Positions 1 through 6,409 of a stretch of DNA of 14,996 nucleotides are shown piece by piece; positions within the stretch are counted from its first letter, which is position 1, and each line of letters opens with the position of its first letter. Origin of the DNA: CAZCWX01 sp964502465 (GTDB lineage: Bacteria > Desulfobacterota > Binatia > Bin18); NCBI GenBank assembly GCA_964502465.1, contig CAZCWX010000365.1, positions 1 through 14,996 of the forward strand. The letters run 5' to 3'. The notes under the pieces are model-generated. The model saw nothing but the letters and a program-made list of their open reading frames with translations, searched no databases and was not told where the DNA came from. The position numbers and the translations under genes were made by a program.

Positions 1-566
1 AGGCGGGCGATGTTCTCATGATGGCGACTCATAATAACCCCTGCGATTACCAGCCCGGCAATGACGTGTGGCAGCGGATAGGAGAGGCAAAACAAAAGCA
101 GCGGTGTCGCTGCGGCCGCGACTAATGAAGCGAGGGACACAATACGGCTGACCGCAAAGGTTATCAGGAAAAAGGGTAACGCAAGGAGGATCGCTAGTGG
201 GGCGAGGCCAAGAACCACCCCAAGACCGGTCGCTACGCCTTTCCCACCGGAAAAGCCGAGAAAAGGGGAGAAAATATGGCCAAGCAGGGCTGCAACGGCA
301 GCACAGACGAGCGATATTTCTCCGAGGCCAAGAAAGCGCACGGTCAAAACTGGCACAAGACCTTTGGCAACGTCTCCCACCAGGGTGAGAAGCCCGGCCC
401 TTTTCCCAACGCTGCGGGCGACATTGGTGGCCCCGATGTTCCCACTGCCAACCTGGCGAACCTCCACCCCGCATCGTCGAGCGACTAGCACCCCGGTGGG
501 AATCGACCCACACAGGTAAGCGAACACCACGGCAAAGAAAAAAGAAAGGGTGTAAGCTTCTTGCAT
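1..566 (-). CDS. plsY: Glycerol-3-phosphate acyltransferase PlsY (3' end off window)
   Basis: An integral membrane enzyme that transfers an acyl group from acyl-phosphate to glycerol-3-phosphate, the first acylation step of phospholipid synthesis in the PlsX/PlsY route. Translation of the minus strand from the ATG at 566 gives 188 codons before the window ends. All the family signatures are there in order: GSIPTG (20-25), GSGNIGATNV (40-49), GGKGVAT (107-113) and HHENI (182-186), with hydrophobic helices between them. Full-length PlsY is about 200 residues, so only the last dozen or so are missing. No clear Shine-Dalgarno precedes the ATG. A different-frame ATG at 573 leads into a reading frame without these motifs and was not used. 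The gene sits 42 nt downstream of tRNA-Pro on the same strand and may be read from the tRNA promoter. The function is clear; the symbol is by motif recognition. Confidence 0.93.
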   Translation of the reverse strand, partial: MQEAYTLSFFFAVVFAYLCGSIPTGVLVARRCGVEVRQVGSGNIGATNVARSVGKRAGLLTLVGDVAKGLVPVLTVRFLGLGEISLVCAAVAALLGHIFSPFLGFSGGKGVATGLGVVLGLAPLAILLALPFFLITFAVSRIVSLASLVAAAATPLLLFCLSYPLPHVIAGLVIAGVIMSRHHENIAR

Positions 567-608
567 AAGACATACAGGCCAGAGAAGGGGGGAACGACAG
601 GCGAGGAA

Positions 609-685
609 TGGTCGGGGTGACTGGATTCGAACCAGCGACCCCACGGTCCCGAACCGTGTGCTCTACCAGGCTGAGCCACACCCCG
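609..685 (-). tRNA. tRNA-Pro, anticodon CGG
   Basis: The minus strand folds as a complete cloverleaf. The acceptor stem CGGGGTG (685-679) pairs with CACCCCG (619-613) over all 7 bp, followed by discriminator A and an encoded CCA (611-609). The D arm is GCTC/GAGC. The anticodon stem CACGG/CCGTG encloses the loop TTCGGGA, giving anticodon CGG (651-649) for proline codon CCG. The T arm has the loop TTCGAAT, and its outermost pair is a G-T wobble, as in other bacterial tRNA-Pro genes. The encoded CCA means the 3' end need not be added enzymatically. plsY begins 42 nt downstream on the same strand. Confidence 0.96.
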
Positions 686-796
686 ACTTTGTCAACGGAA
701 GAACCTGCGTGCCTGCTTGTCCTAATAACTTTGGCGGCTACAGGGGTCAAGTGCCGCTCGTACAGGTTGGCGGAAGTTCCTTGCTTTTGTTGTACG

Positions 797-869
797 TGTC
801 ATTCCTACGCAAGCAGAGGCAGCTCTTTCCCCGGCATGCGCCTGGATTCCCGCTTGCACGGGAATGACA
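797..869. repeat. Imperfect inverted repeat, REP/MITE-like
   Basis: Arms of 18 nt at 797-814 and 852-869 are reverse complements apart from three adjacent mismatches (positions 10-12 of the arm). Both outer ends read TGTCATTCC when read inward. The right arm contains a smaller perfect hairpin, ATTCCCG (846-852) with CGGGAAT (859-865). Repeats of the type 'GGATTCCCGC...GCGGGAATGAC' are common dispersed palindromes in bacterial genomes. This copy carries no gene. Whether it is mobile or a remnant cannot be told here. Confidence 0.6.
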
Positions 870-961
870 GTCCGGAAAGCCGCCTCTTCTCCGTCAGGTC
901 AAGGACTGCTGCCGTAATGTACCAGGTTGCCAGTTTGGCTCCCAGGATTTGTACAGGAAAC

Positions 962-1031
962 GGCAGGCGCAGCCTGCCCTACTCAGTTCGTCCCCCACAG
1001 GAGCAGCATAGTAGGGCGGGCTCTGCCCGCC
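962..1031. repeat. REP doublet (REPIN-like), two inverted GTAG-headed hairpins
   Basis: Two REP-like units face each other. The right unit (1011-1031) is GTAG followed by a hairpin GGCGGGC/GCCCGCC with loop TCT. The left unit (962-982), read on the minus strand, is GTAG followed by GGCAGGC/GCCTGCC with loop TGC. The units match at 17 of 21 positions as inverted copies, with a 28-nt spacer. A GTAG-type tetranucleotide in front of a short hairpin is the hallmark of REP sequences mobilised by RAYT (TnpA-REP) transposases. No RAYT gene lies in this window, so the element would be non-autonomous. The position just after the 3' end of the coiled-coil gene is typical for REPs and may stabilise its mRNA. 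Confidence 0.75.
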
Positions 1032-1047
1032 ATCAAACTGATTCACC

Positions 1048-1596
1048 TTATTCGTTCTCTAGAGGTTTTGCTGGTGCAGCTTCGTGATTGTTGCTGTCTG
1101 CTGCGTCAGCCTGGTTGCCCTCAGGACTCTCTTCCGGTTGGGGCGGTTGACTGGTTCCTTCGATCGTCTCCCCCTGTTCGCTCTCGAGACCGCTTGGTGA
1201 TGGCGGCTCTTGCTCGGCCTTTTCCGCACTTTTCTCCTGCTGTTGCTCCTGTCTCACTTCTGGCTCTGCTGTGTGGCCGGTGCTCGCGGCCGGTTCGTGT
1301 TGTTGACCTTCTTGTGACCCCTTATGTTCAAGAGAAGCGCTTGCCTGCTCGAGAGATTGGAAACGGCGCTCCAGATCGGTGAATTTCACTGCCGTCTGCT
1401 CGATGAGCAAAGTCGCCTCCTCGAGCTTCTCGACGACTTGTTCCCGTTCCGCAACAACCCGGCGCAGGTCTTCCTCTAAGCGCAGAACCCGTGGACTGCT
1501 CGCTACTACATAATCCCCGCCGCCGGTGGAAAAAAAGTAGATAGACCCTCCGATCCCGATAACTGCACCTAGTACCAAGCCAAAGAAAAACCTCAC
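1048..1596 (-). CDS. Membrane-anchored coiled-coil protein, unknown function
   Basis: A protein of 182 aa starting at a GTG (1596) preceded by a GAGGG ribosome-binding site. No enzyme family was recognised. Residues 1-22 form one hydrophobic segment rich in Phe, Gly and Ile with a single Arg in front, so a signal anchor is likely. Residues about 35-90 are charged and heptad-like (repeated LEEDL, EREQVVEKLEE, LERRFQSLEQ), consistent with a coiled coil. From about 92 to the end the sequence is low complexity, rich in Glu, Gln, Pro, Ser and Ala, and probably disordered. There is no cysteine. The gene begins 20 nt after the stop of the GNAT gene and is very likely cotranscribed with it. A bitopic scaffold or envelope protein is a guess from architecture only. 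Confidence 0.75.
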   Translation of the reverse strand: MRFFFGLVLGAVIGIGGSIYFFSTGGGDYVVASSPRVLRLEEDLRRVVAEREQVVEKLEEATLLIEQTAVKFTDLERRFQSLEQASASLEHKGSQEGQQHEPAASTGHTAEPEVRQEQQQEKSAEKAEQEPPSPSGLESEQGETIEGTSQPPQPEESPEGNQADAADSNNHEAAPAKPLENE

Positions 1597-1616
1597 CGTC
1601 TTCCCTCTTTTCTCAT

Positions 1617-2057
1617 TCAGAGTAACTCGCAGGATAGCATTTCTCCGGCATAGTGAAACCCAGCGTGAGCGAGTAGAGCATACTCATCCTGCGTTCTCTG
1701 ATTGGGAAAACAGAGAAGCAAGTGCTGACAACCGCGTTTTCGTGCACGTACTTTCGCGAAAGCGAGCAGGTCTTGTCCTATCGTGTCCCCACTCAGGGGA
1801 GAGACAACGACGTCAAGAAGCGCTTGCCAGCCATCATGTCGCAGACTACGAACGTAACAGACCAGAACGAGTCCGAGGAGTGCTCCTTTTTGTTCTGCCA
1901 CATAAAAATCGTGATGCGGGTCACTGGCCAGCCGACGCCAGTGGCGAATATGCGTCTTGTTGGCCTCTGCCTGTTTTGCCGGAGGGAGGAGATCTAACAG
2001 CGCAGGGAAATCTGTGCGTTTCCCGCGACGAATCTTAATAGTGTGCTCGGGCGACAT
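1617..2057 (-). CDS. GNAT-family N-acetyltransferase
   Basis: A 146-aa single-domain protein starting at ATG 2057. The N-terminal segment IKIRRGKRTDFPALLDLL has the usual GNAT opening strand and helix. DFYVAEQKGALLGLVLVC matches the central beta strands, and LLDVVVSPLSGDTIGQDLL (about 80-98) is motif A, the acetyl-CoA pyrophosphate loop. The loop is degenerate: the usual R/Q-x-x-G-x-G/A reads SGDTIG here. The C-terminal part (DEYALLAHAGFHYAGEMLSCEL) matches the end of GNAT folds. The substrate cannot be predicted. The gene heads a two-gene unit with the coiled-coil protein (20-nt gap) and is divergent from the rRNA methyltransferase gene. The family is fairly sure, the specific role unknown. 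Confidence 0.8.
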   Translation of the reverse strand: MSPEHTIKIRRGKRTDFPALLDLLPPAKQAEANKTHIRHWRRLASDPHHDFYVAEQKGALLGLVLVCYVRSLRHDGWQALLDVVVSPLSGDTIGQDLLAFAKVRARKRGCQHLLLCFPNQRTQDEYALLAHAGFHYAGEMLSCELL

Positions 2058-2113
2058 GGGACTGCTGTATCTAGCATAAACCTGTCCCTCCAGAAACCCG
2101 TTGCCGGGAGTGG

Positions 2114-2141
2114 GTCTAGAGTCTAGAGTCTAGGGTCTAGG
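2114..2141. repeat. Four-copy 7-nt tandem repeat (GTCTAGA/G)
   Basis: Four adjacent heptamers: GTCTAGA twice (2114-2127), then GTCTAGG twice (2128-2141). They lie in the 109-bp spacer between the divergent GNAT and rRNA methyltransferase genes, 25 nt before the methyltransferase ATG. Such short arrays change copy number by slippage. This one lies where the promoter or leader of the methyltransferase should be. Confidence 0.85.
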
Positions 2142-2166
2142 ATCCAGAGGAAAAATTCCTACTTTT

Positions 2167-3462
2167 ATGCCTCCGCGTACATTCAACGTGACCATTGACC
2201 GCCTCGCGTATGGGCCAGCCGGTGTTGGCCGGGTAGAGGGTAAGGCCATCTTCATTCCAGGCACTGTACCGGGGGATGAGGTCGAGGTTGCCATCACAGC
2301 AGAGAAGAAAACTTATGCTGTGGGCCGCCTGGTTGCTATCCAGCACCCCTCGTCTCAACGTCGTGTCCCTCCCTGCCCCTATGTTCCTCGCTGTGGCGGC
2401 TGTCCCTGGCAGCAAGTCTCGTACCCTGAACAACTCAGGGCGAAGGAGGCTGTGGTACGTGAACAGCTACGGCGGATTGGTGGCATGAGCGATCCGCCAC
2501 TTTTGCCTATCATTCCCTCTCCGCAGGAATGGCATTATCGACACCGGGTCCGCTTGCGAGTGAAGGGGCCACGGCGACTTGGCTTTTCCCAAGCGCATTC
2601 ACACGCGTTTGTGGAAATTGAGTCGTGTCTTATTGCCGACGAGCGTCTGTCTGCTTGGCTGGATGACGCACGAGACTGGCTTGCGTCCTTACGCACGCCA
2701 GTAGACTGGGTGGAAATAGTGACAGGGGAACCCATGTCCGGGCCGTGCACTCAGGGAGCAGTGTTGATTGGCAATGCCACAGGAAGGTGTCACACGAGCG
2801 ATGAAGGAGCGTGTCAGCGTTTTGTCCAAACGCACTCCGCTGTTTCCGGGGTTATGCTTTTGGGTCCAGGCTGGCGCCGATCATGGGGCAATTGTCAGGT
2901 GTCCTTGGATTTGGGGCTAGATGGTTTGACGCTCAACGTGAGCCCAGGAATATTTACCCAGGTGAATCCGGCGGGGAACCGTGCCCTGATTACTGCCCTC
3001 CTCCGGCTCAGTGAACTACAGGCAGAACAGGAGGTGCTTGAACTCTACTGTGGTGCAGGGAATTTGAGTTTGCCCATCGCCTCCCATATACGAAAATTGA
3101 TCGGCGTTGAGCAGGACCCAGTCGCGGTGCGTGATGCACGGGCAAACGCTGCAGGTGCTGGCTTGACAAATACCCAATTCATCTGCGCCTCGGCTCATGT
3201 TGGGGTGCGGGAGCTGCTCCGCTCTGGGGTTCGCAGTGACGTGGTCATCCTGGACCCGCCGCGCGCAGGTGCAGCGGAAGTGATCGAGGGGGTCGTGCGC
3301 TTGGAAGCACGGATGATCGTGTATGTCTCTTGTGATCCCGCTACGTTGGCCCGTGACCTGCGCCGGTTGTGTGCTCACGGTTACCAGGTGCGGAGGTTAC
3401 AGCCGCTCGACCTGTTCCCCCACACGTATCACGTAGAAACTCTTGCGATATTGACTTGCTGA
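2167..3462 (+). CDS. rlmD: 23S rRNA (uracil-C5)-methyltransferase, RlmD/RumA type
   Basis: A 431-aa SAM-dependent RNA m5U methyltransferase of the TrmA/RlmC/RlmD family. The N-terminal TRAM domain is residues about 1-55 (RLAYGPAGVGRVEGKAIFIPG). The [4Fe-4S] ligands are Cys70, Cys76, Cys79 (CPYVPRCGGCPWQ) and Cys154. The C-terminal Rossmann methyltransferase domain shows FTQVN (263-267), the SAM loop ELYCGAGN (292-299), DPPR (363-366), the catalytic nucleophile Cys389 in SCDP, and the general base Glu424 in HVE. The length is close to E. coli RlmD (433 aa), and the iron-sulfur set separates it from TrmA. The exact uracil target (U1939 or U747) is inferred. The start ATG has only a GAGG about 16 nt upstream, so initiation may be weak. 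It is a stand-alone gene divergent from the GNAT unit. Confidence 0.9.
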   Translation: MPPRTFNVTIDRLAYGPAGVGRVEGKAIFIPGTVPGDEVEVAITAEKKTYAVGRLVAIQHPSSQRRVPPCPYVPRCGGCPWQQVSYPEQLRAKEAVVREQLRRIGGMSDPPLLPIIPSPQEWHYRHRVRLRVKGPRRLGFSQAHSHAFVEIESCLIADERLSAWLDDARDWLASLRTPVDWVEIVTGEPMSGPCTQGAVLIGNATGRCHTSDEGACQRFVQTHSAVSGVMLLGPGWRRSWGNCQVSLDLGLDGLTLNVSPGIFTQVNPAGNRALITALLRLSELQAEQEVLELYCGAGNLSLPIASHIRKLIGVEQDPVAVRDARANAAGAGLTNTQFICASAHVGVRELLRSGVRSDVVILDPPRAGAAEVIEGVVRLEARMIVYVSCDPATLARDLRRLCAHGYQVRRLQPLDLFPHTYHVETLAILTC

Positions 3463-3536
3463 TGCTGAGTCCCTATCTTGCCTAAATGAGACTCCGACGT
3501 GAGACGTAAGGTTGTGCGCTCTGCTGGAGACCAATC

Positions 3537-3788
3537 ATGTCTATGACGACGCAAGAAAAGCCGAAACGACCGAAAGTAACTCTCATACCAGCCAAAGGTG
3601 TGTCACAAACCCTCAACTACCTGCTTGAAGATCGCAACGAGCTCGAGTGGCTCGTTGCCATAGGACGAAATAAAAAAGGGGAGATTTTTTTCTACGATAC
3701 CGGTGGTGATATTATTGAAGACCTCGGTACTCTTGAATACCTGAAGCAGCGTCTCACTCGTGCCCACTTCGGCGACGAGTGGGAATAA
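3537..3788 (+). CDS. Small protein of unknown function (83 aa)
   Basis: An 83-aa protein with ATG at 3537 and a GGAG (3526-3529) 7 nt upstream. It is not recognised. After a basic, probably flexible start (KPKRPKVTLIPAKG), the sequence alternates hydrophobic and charged residues, as in a small alpha/beta cytosolic domain (LEWLVAIGRNKKGEIFFYDTGGDII). It ends in an acidic helix with a DEWE tail. There is no signal peptide, membrane segment or cysteine. It lies 74 nt after the rRNA methyltransferase on the same strand and converges with the Rieske gene, whose stop is 29 nt away. The good ribosome-binding site and regular composition argue that it is real. Confidence 0.7.
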   Translation: MSMTTQEKPKRPKVTLIPAKGVSQTLNYLLEDRNELEWLVAIGRNKKGEIFFYDTGGDIIEDLGTLEYLKQRLTRAHFGDEWE

Positions 3789-3800
3789 AAACGACCTGTC

Positions 3801-3814
3801 GCGAGCCCCCTCGC
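3801..3814. terminator. Short GC hairpin between convergent genes
   Basis: GCGAG (3801-3805) and CTCGC (3810-3814) form a 5-bp stem with a CCCC loop in the 29-bp gap between the 83-aa gene and the convergent Rieske gene. There is no clear U-run on either side. It may be a weak bidirectional pause site; intrinsic termination is not shown. Confidence 0.3.
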
Positions 3815-3817
3815 TGA

Positions 3818-4183
3818 TTAGGTGTCCTCTTCTTCGATCGGTTGGTGAGCGATGACGTGCGTGCCTTCGAGAGTAAGGGGCACACGAGCCAGTACCTTCC
3901 CACAAGGCGGACCAAAAATACACTCTCCAGTCTCTGGCTCGTATGCGGCGCCATGGGTAGCGCAGAGGATGTAACGGCCATCTTCGGTGAGAAACTGATT
4001 CTCAATCCAATCCATTGTCATGGGAACGTGGCGGCAGCGGTTGACATACGCAAAAAGCTGACCGTTGTAGTTCACCACAAAACATTCAGTTTCCCGGCCT
4101 TCGATAAAGAGGATGAACTTTTTTGTCTGTCCAGGTTCGACCTCATCGACTTGCGCTACGACCATGCGTGCATCTTCGGACAC
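3818..4183 (-). CDS. Rieske [2Fe-2S] ferredoxin-like protein
   Basis: A 121-aa soluble Rieske protein, expected to carry single electrons. The GTG at 4183 was chosen because AGGAGA (4194-4189) lies 5 nt before it. The frame stays open further upstream, but the extra residues do not resemble the family. The cluster ligands are visible as Cys50-Arg-His52 and Cys74-Ala-Thr-His77, with 21 residues between His52 and Cys74. The fold continues with HGAAYEPETGEC and GPPCGKVLARVPL, typical of Rieske ferredoxins. Three further cysteines (34, 88, 94) are not part of the motif. There is no membrane segment. The divergent neighbour encodes a DUF2231 membrane protein and a CDGSH protein lies just beyond, so a shared electron-transfer role is plausible but inferred. 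It could also be a ferredoxin for a dioxygenase encoded elsewhere. Confidence 0.9.
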   Translation of the reverse strand: MSEDARMVVAQVDEVEPGQTKKFILFIEGRETECFVVNYNGQLFAYVNRCRHVPMTMDWIENQFLTEDGRYILCATHGAAYEPETGECIFGPPCGKVLARVPLTLEGTHVIAHQPIEEEDT

Positions 4184-4188
4184 TGATA

Positions 4189-4194
4189 TCTCCT
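4189..4194 (-). promoter_or_regulatory. Ribosome-binding site that fixes the Rieske GTG start
   Basis: AGGAGA on the minus strand, 5 nt before the GTG at 4183. It selects this start over the in-frame ATG six codons downstream and over the longer open frame upstream. Confidence 0.75.
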
Positions 4195-4271
4195 GTCTGT
4201 CTGCGAATTGCCTTGTTGTAGCACAGGGACATAGACAAAATAAGAACTGAGTGCAGAAGGCAGAATTCGGC

Positions 4272-4931
4272 ATGAAAGCCACTGACCTGAGACTGTGGAC
4301 CTCCATCGCATTGGGCGTTTTCCTGGCTCTCGACTGGCCTTTGCATGTATGGGCGCAGGATGAGGTACCAGTGCCGCCGCTCGAAGCAGGTCTGCTCGTC
4401 ACGCTTCATCCCATTTTCGTCCATTTCGCGATAGCCCTCACGGTGTTTGGTCTCGTTCTTGACTGTACAGGGAGTCTCTGGCGACAGGACCACTGGCAGC
4501 AAGCGGGTCGTTTGAGCTTCTTCGCTGGAGTAATTGCCACAGGGCTTGCGGTCTTAAGCGGTTGGATCGAATTGCAGTTACCCAGACCTGCGAGTGCGTT
4601 TGATACCCGAATCCAAGAGGCCCTTTTCTATCATGAGTACCTTGGGTATGGGCTCTTGGGCTTCTTCATTATGCTCGCCGTAGCACGGCTCCAGATTCAT
4701 GGCCGGTTGCCTGTGCTCTTTATGATCCTCTCGTTGGTAGGAGTCGTTGGATTAACCGTGCAGGGATATTTTGGCGGAGAGCTGGTGTATCGCTATGGAG
4801 CTGGGGTCCGCGCAGTCCAAATTCTGAGTGAGGCAGCCACAGCCGATGGACAAAAAAAGCCCCAGAGCAGGCCTCTGAGGCTGTGGATGAAAGATGAGTC
4901 TTCGTTTATCCTGCAGTCTCTTCAGCCTTAA
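4272..4931 (+). CDS. DUF2231-family membrane protein
   Basis: A 219-aa protein counted from the ATG at 4272, with AGAAGG about 11 nt upstream. An in-frame GTG at 4251 lacks a ribosome-binding site. Residues 8-28 are a hydrophobic segment that may be a signal peptide or first helix. The DUF2231 core starts at LHPIFVHFAIALTVFGLVLD (45-64). Further helices lie at about 83-98, 122-140 and 147-164, followed by the family's GYFGGELVYRYGAGV segment (165-179). Conserved histidines (46, 51, 121) at helix ends could bind heme or metal; that is inference. The tail from about 185 onward is polar and unlike the family. It overlaps both a minus-strand terminator and the last 26 bp of the convergent CDGSH gene. 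The gene is divergent from the Rieske gene; actinobacterial proteins that fuse DUF2231 to a Rieske domain (recalled) suggest the two may work together. Confidence 0.82.
   Translation: MKATDLRLWTSIALGVFLALDWPLHVWAQDEVPVPPLEAGLLVTLHPIFVHFAIALTVFGLVLDCTGSLWRQDHWQQAGRLSFFAGVIATGLAVLSGWIELQLPRPASAFDTRIQEALFYHEYLGYGLLGFFIMLAVARLQIHGRLPVLFMILSLVGVVGLTVQGYFGGELVYRYGAGVRAVQILSEAATADGQKKPQSRPLRLWMKDESSFILQSLQP
4852..4882 (-). terminator. Rho-independent terminator of the CDGSH transcript
   Basis: Read on the minus strand, AGCC-T-CAGAG, a five-base loop and CTCTG-G-GGCT form a stem of 4 + 5 bp with one internal mismatch. It is followed directly by a run of seven T (4858-4852). It starts 24 nt after the stop codon of the CDGSH gene, the right distance for that transcript. 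It lies wholly inside the 3' coding region of the convergent DUF2231 gene. Confidence 0.8.
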
Positions 4932-5109
4932 AGCCTACCTTCGTGTGAGTGCCATCGCAGAATGGTTTGTTTGCCGACTGGCCACAGCGGCAGAGGTAGA
5001 TGGGGTCGCCTTGTGCGGTATATTCAGCCCGCTTTTGGTCAGTGACTTTGACCCCACCCGTTACTTCATAAGGGCCGTTCTTCAGCACACGAATTGTTAT
5101 GTCAGCCAT
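4906..5109 (-). CDS. CDGSH-type iron-sulfur protein
   Basis: A 67-aa protein made almost entirely of one zf-CDGSH domain, which binds a redox-active, labile [2Fe-2S] cluster with three Cys and one His. The ligands are in CRCGQSANKPFCDGTH (residues 40-55): Cys40, Cys42, Cys51 and His55. The canonical CDGSH reads CDGTH here, a common variant. The N-terminal beta strands (ITIRVLKNGPYEVTGGVKV) match bacterial single-domain members. There is no membrane anchor, unlike mitoNEET. The start ATG has an excellent AAAGGAGG six nt upstream. It lies 93 nt after the CoA-transferase gene on the same strand and its last 26 bp overlap the convergent DUF2231 gene. A role in cluster transfer or redox sensing is inferred from the family. 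Confidence 0.93.
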   Translation of the reverse strand: MADITIRVLKNGPYEVTGGVKVTDQKRAEYTAQGDPIYLCRCGQSANKPFCDGTHTKVGFKAEETAG

Positions 5110-5202
5110 AGTGTTCCTCCTTTCTTACAATATCCCTTGCTTCCGGAACTACCGTCGGGGAGTATGACACACTGCGTGGATGGGTGCAACGCAGTGCGGT
5201 GC

Positions 5203-6393
5203 CTAAATAACCCGGTCTTTCCGTAATTGCTCAATTTCGTCCTGGGCATACCCTAAACAGCACAAAATCTCTGTGGTATGTGCCCCCAGCAGTGGAGAGG
5301 GGATTACGTCCGTCGCCGGGGTAGCGGAGAACTGCAATGGCTTCCCTACCATCTGCACACGTCCAGCCTTGGGGTGCACATTCTCTACCACCAGGTTGCG
5401 TGCCAGCACCTGCGAATCTTGAAAGACCTTGTCATAGTTATTGACCGGACCACAAGGAATCCCCACAGCCTGGAGTTTTTCTAGCCAGAAGGCATTTTCG
5501 CGTGTCGTAGTAGCTTCTTCGATTTGCTCGATCAAATAAAATAGATTCTTGCGACGTTGGGTATTATCAATGAGGCGGGGATCGTGCGCCAACTCTTCTT
5601 TCCCGAGTACCTGACACAAGGTCTGCCAGGTGCGTGGCGCTGCATCCGCTGCGATGGTGATATAGCCGTCTTTGGTTTTGAACGCACCATGAGGGGCGAT
5701 ACGGCGATGTGCCGAAGCAAGGGGAACGGGCACTTCGCCACTAGCCAGATAATCGCTGCCATCAATCAAGCCAAGGGCCACCGCACAATCAAGCAACGAT
5801 GTGTCAATATGCTGGCCCTTGCCAGTCTTCTCACGTGCGATGTACGCAGCCAGGACGCCGAGCGCACCAAACATGCCAGTGCCGAGATCCACGACTGGCA
5901 CACCAGCTTTTACGGGTGGACCGCCCGGGACCCCTGTTGCTGTCATGATGCCTCCCATGCCCTGGGCGACGGTATCGTAACCGCCCTGACCGGACATGGG
6001 ACCAGTCTGACCAAATCCTGAAATTGAGCAGTAAATCAAGCGGGGGTTCACCTGTGCGAGAGTAGGGTGGTCGAGTCCCAGTCCTTGCATGACCCCTGGC
6101 CGGAAGTTCTCGACCAAGGCATCAACCTGTTGAGCCAGCCGAATACAGATCTCACGGCCGCGTGGGTCTTTCAGGTTGACGGTCAGACTCTTCTTGTTGC
6201 GATTGCTAGCCATGAACGCGGCACTCTCACCATTGACAAACGGTGGACCCATACGGCGCACCTCATCTCCACCTTCTACCCGTTCAACCTTGATCACCTC
6301 AGCGCCCATGTCTCCGAGTAGGAGCGTACAATGTGGTCCAGCAAGGGCACGGGTGAAATCCATGATCCGCATACCAGTTAACGGTCCTGCCAT
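5203..6393 (-). CDS. CaiB/BaiF-family (class III) CoA-transferase
   Basis: A 396-aa family III CoA-transferase, the group of formyl-CoA transferase, CaiB and BaiF. These move CoA between carboxylic acids through an aspartyl-CoA thioester. The N-terminus PLTGMRIMDFTRALAGPHCTLLLGDMGAEVIKVE is the classic opening. ASNRNKKSLTVNLKDPRGRE (62-81), VENFRPGVM (94-102), YCSISGFGQTGP (121-132) and GGYDTVAQGMGG (137-148) follow. Asp169 in VVDLGTGM is at the position of the catalytic Asp169 of formyl-CoA transferase. GKGQHIDTSLLD follows at 191-202. AGGAGGGG just before the ATG at 6393 confirms the start. The substrate cannot be predicted, since these enzymes are diverse in catabolic genomes. It could be cotranscribed with CDGSH (93-nt gap); the link to thiO is interrupted by a repeat element. 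Confidence 0.93.
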   Translation of the reverse strand: MAGPLTGMRIMDFTRALAGPHCTLLLGDMGAEVIKVERVEGGDEVRRMGPPFVNGESAAFMASNRNKKSLTVNLKDPRGREICIRLAQQVDALVENFRPGVMQGLGLDHPTLAQVNPRLIYCSISGFGQTGPMSGQGGYDTVAQGMGGIMTATGVPGGPPVKAGVPVVDLGTGMFGALGVLAAYIAREKTGKGQHIDTSLLDCAVALGLIDGSDYLASGEVPVPLASAHRRIAPHGAFKTKDGYITIAADAAPRTWQTLCQVLGKEELAHDPRLIDNTQRRKNLFYLIEQIEEATTTRENAFWLEKLQAVGIPCGPVNNYDKVFQDSQVLARNLVVENVHPKAGRVQMVGKPLQFSATPATDVIPSPLLGAHTTEILCCLGYAQDEIEQLRKDRVI

Positions 6394-6409
6394 GTTCCCC
6401 TCCTTTACG

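Larger units (their letters stand above)
686..1047. other. Gene-free interval (362 bp) with repeats
   Basis: This spacer lies between the tRNA-Pro gene and the 3' end of the coiled-coil protein gene. Open frames crossing it (for example on the plus strand over the tRNA) have no ribosome-binding site or recognisable domain and were discounted. It holds an imperfect inverted repeat (797-869) and a doublet of GTAG-headed hairpins (962-1031). The stretch nearest the tRNA should hold its promoter, but no convincing -35/-10 pair was found. Confidence 0.7.

Noticed and set aside
16..750. Long minus-strand open frame over plsY and the tRNA
   Set aside because: It is out of frame with the conserved PlsY motifs, runs through the tRNA gene and shows no domain.
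608..1382. Plus-strand open frames across the tRNA, repeats and coiled-coil gene
   Set aside because: They read antisense to the tRNA and to a gene with a good start. Their translations are low-quality and lack ribosome-binding sites.
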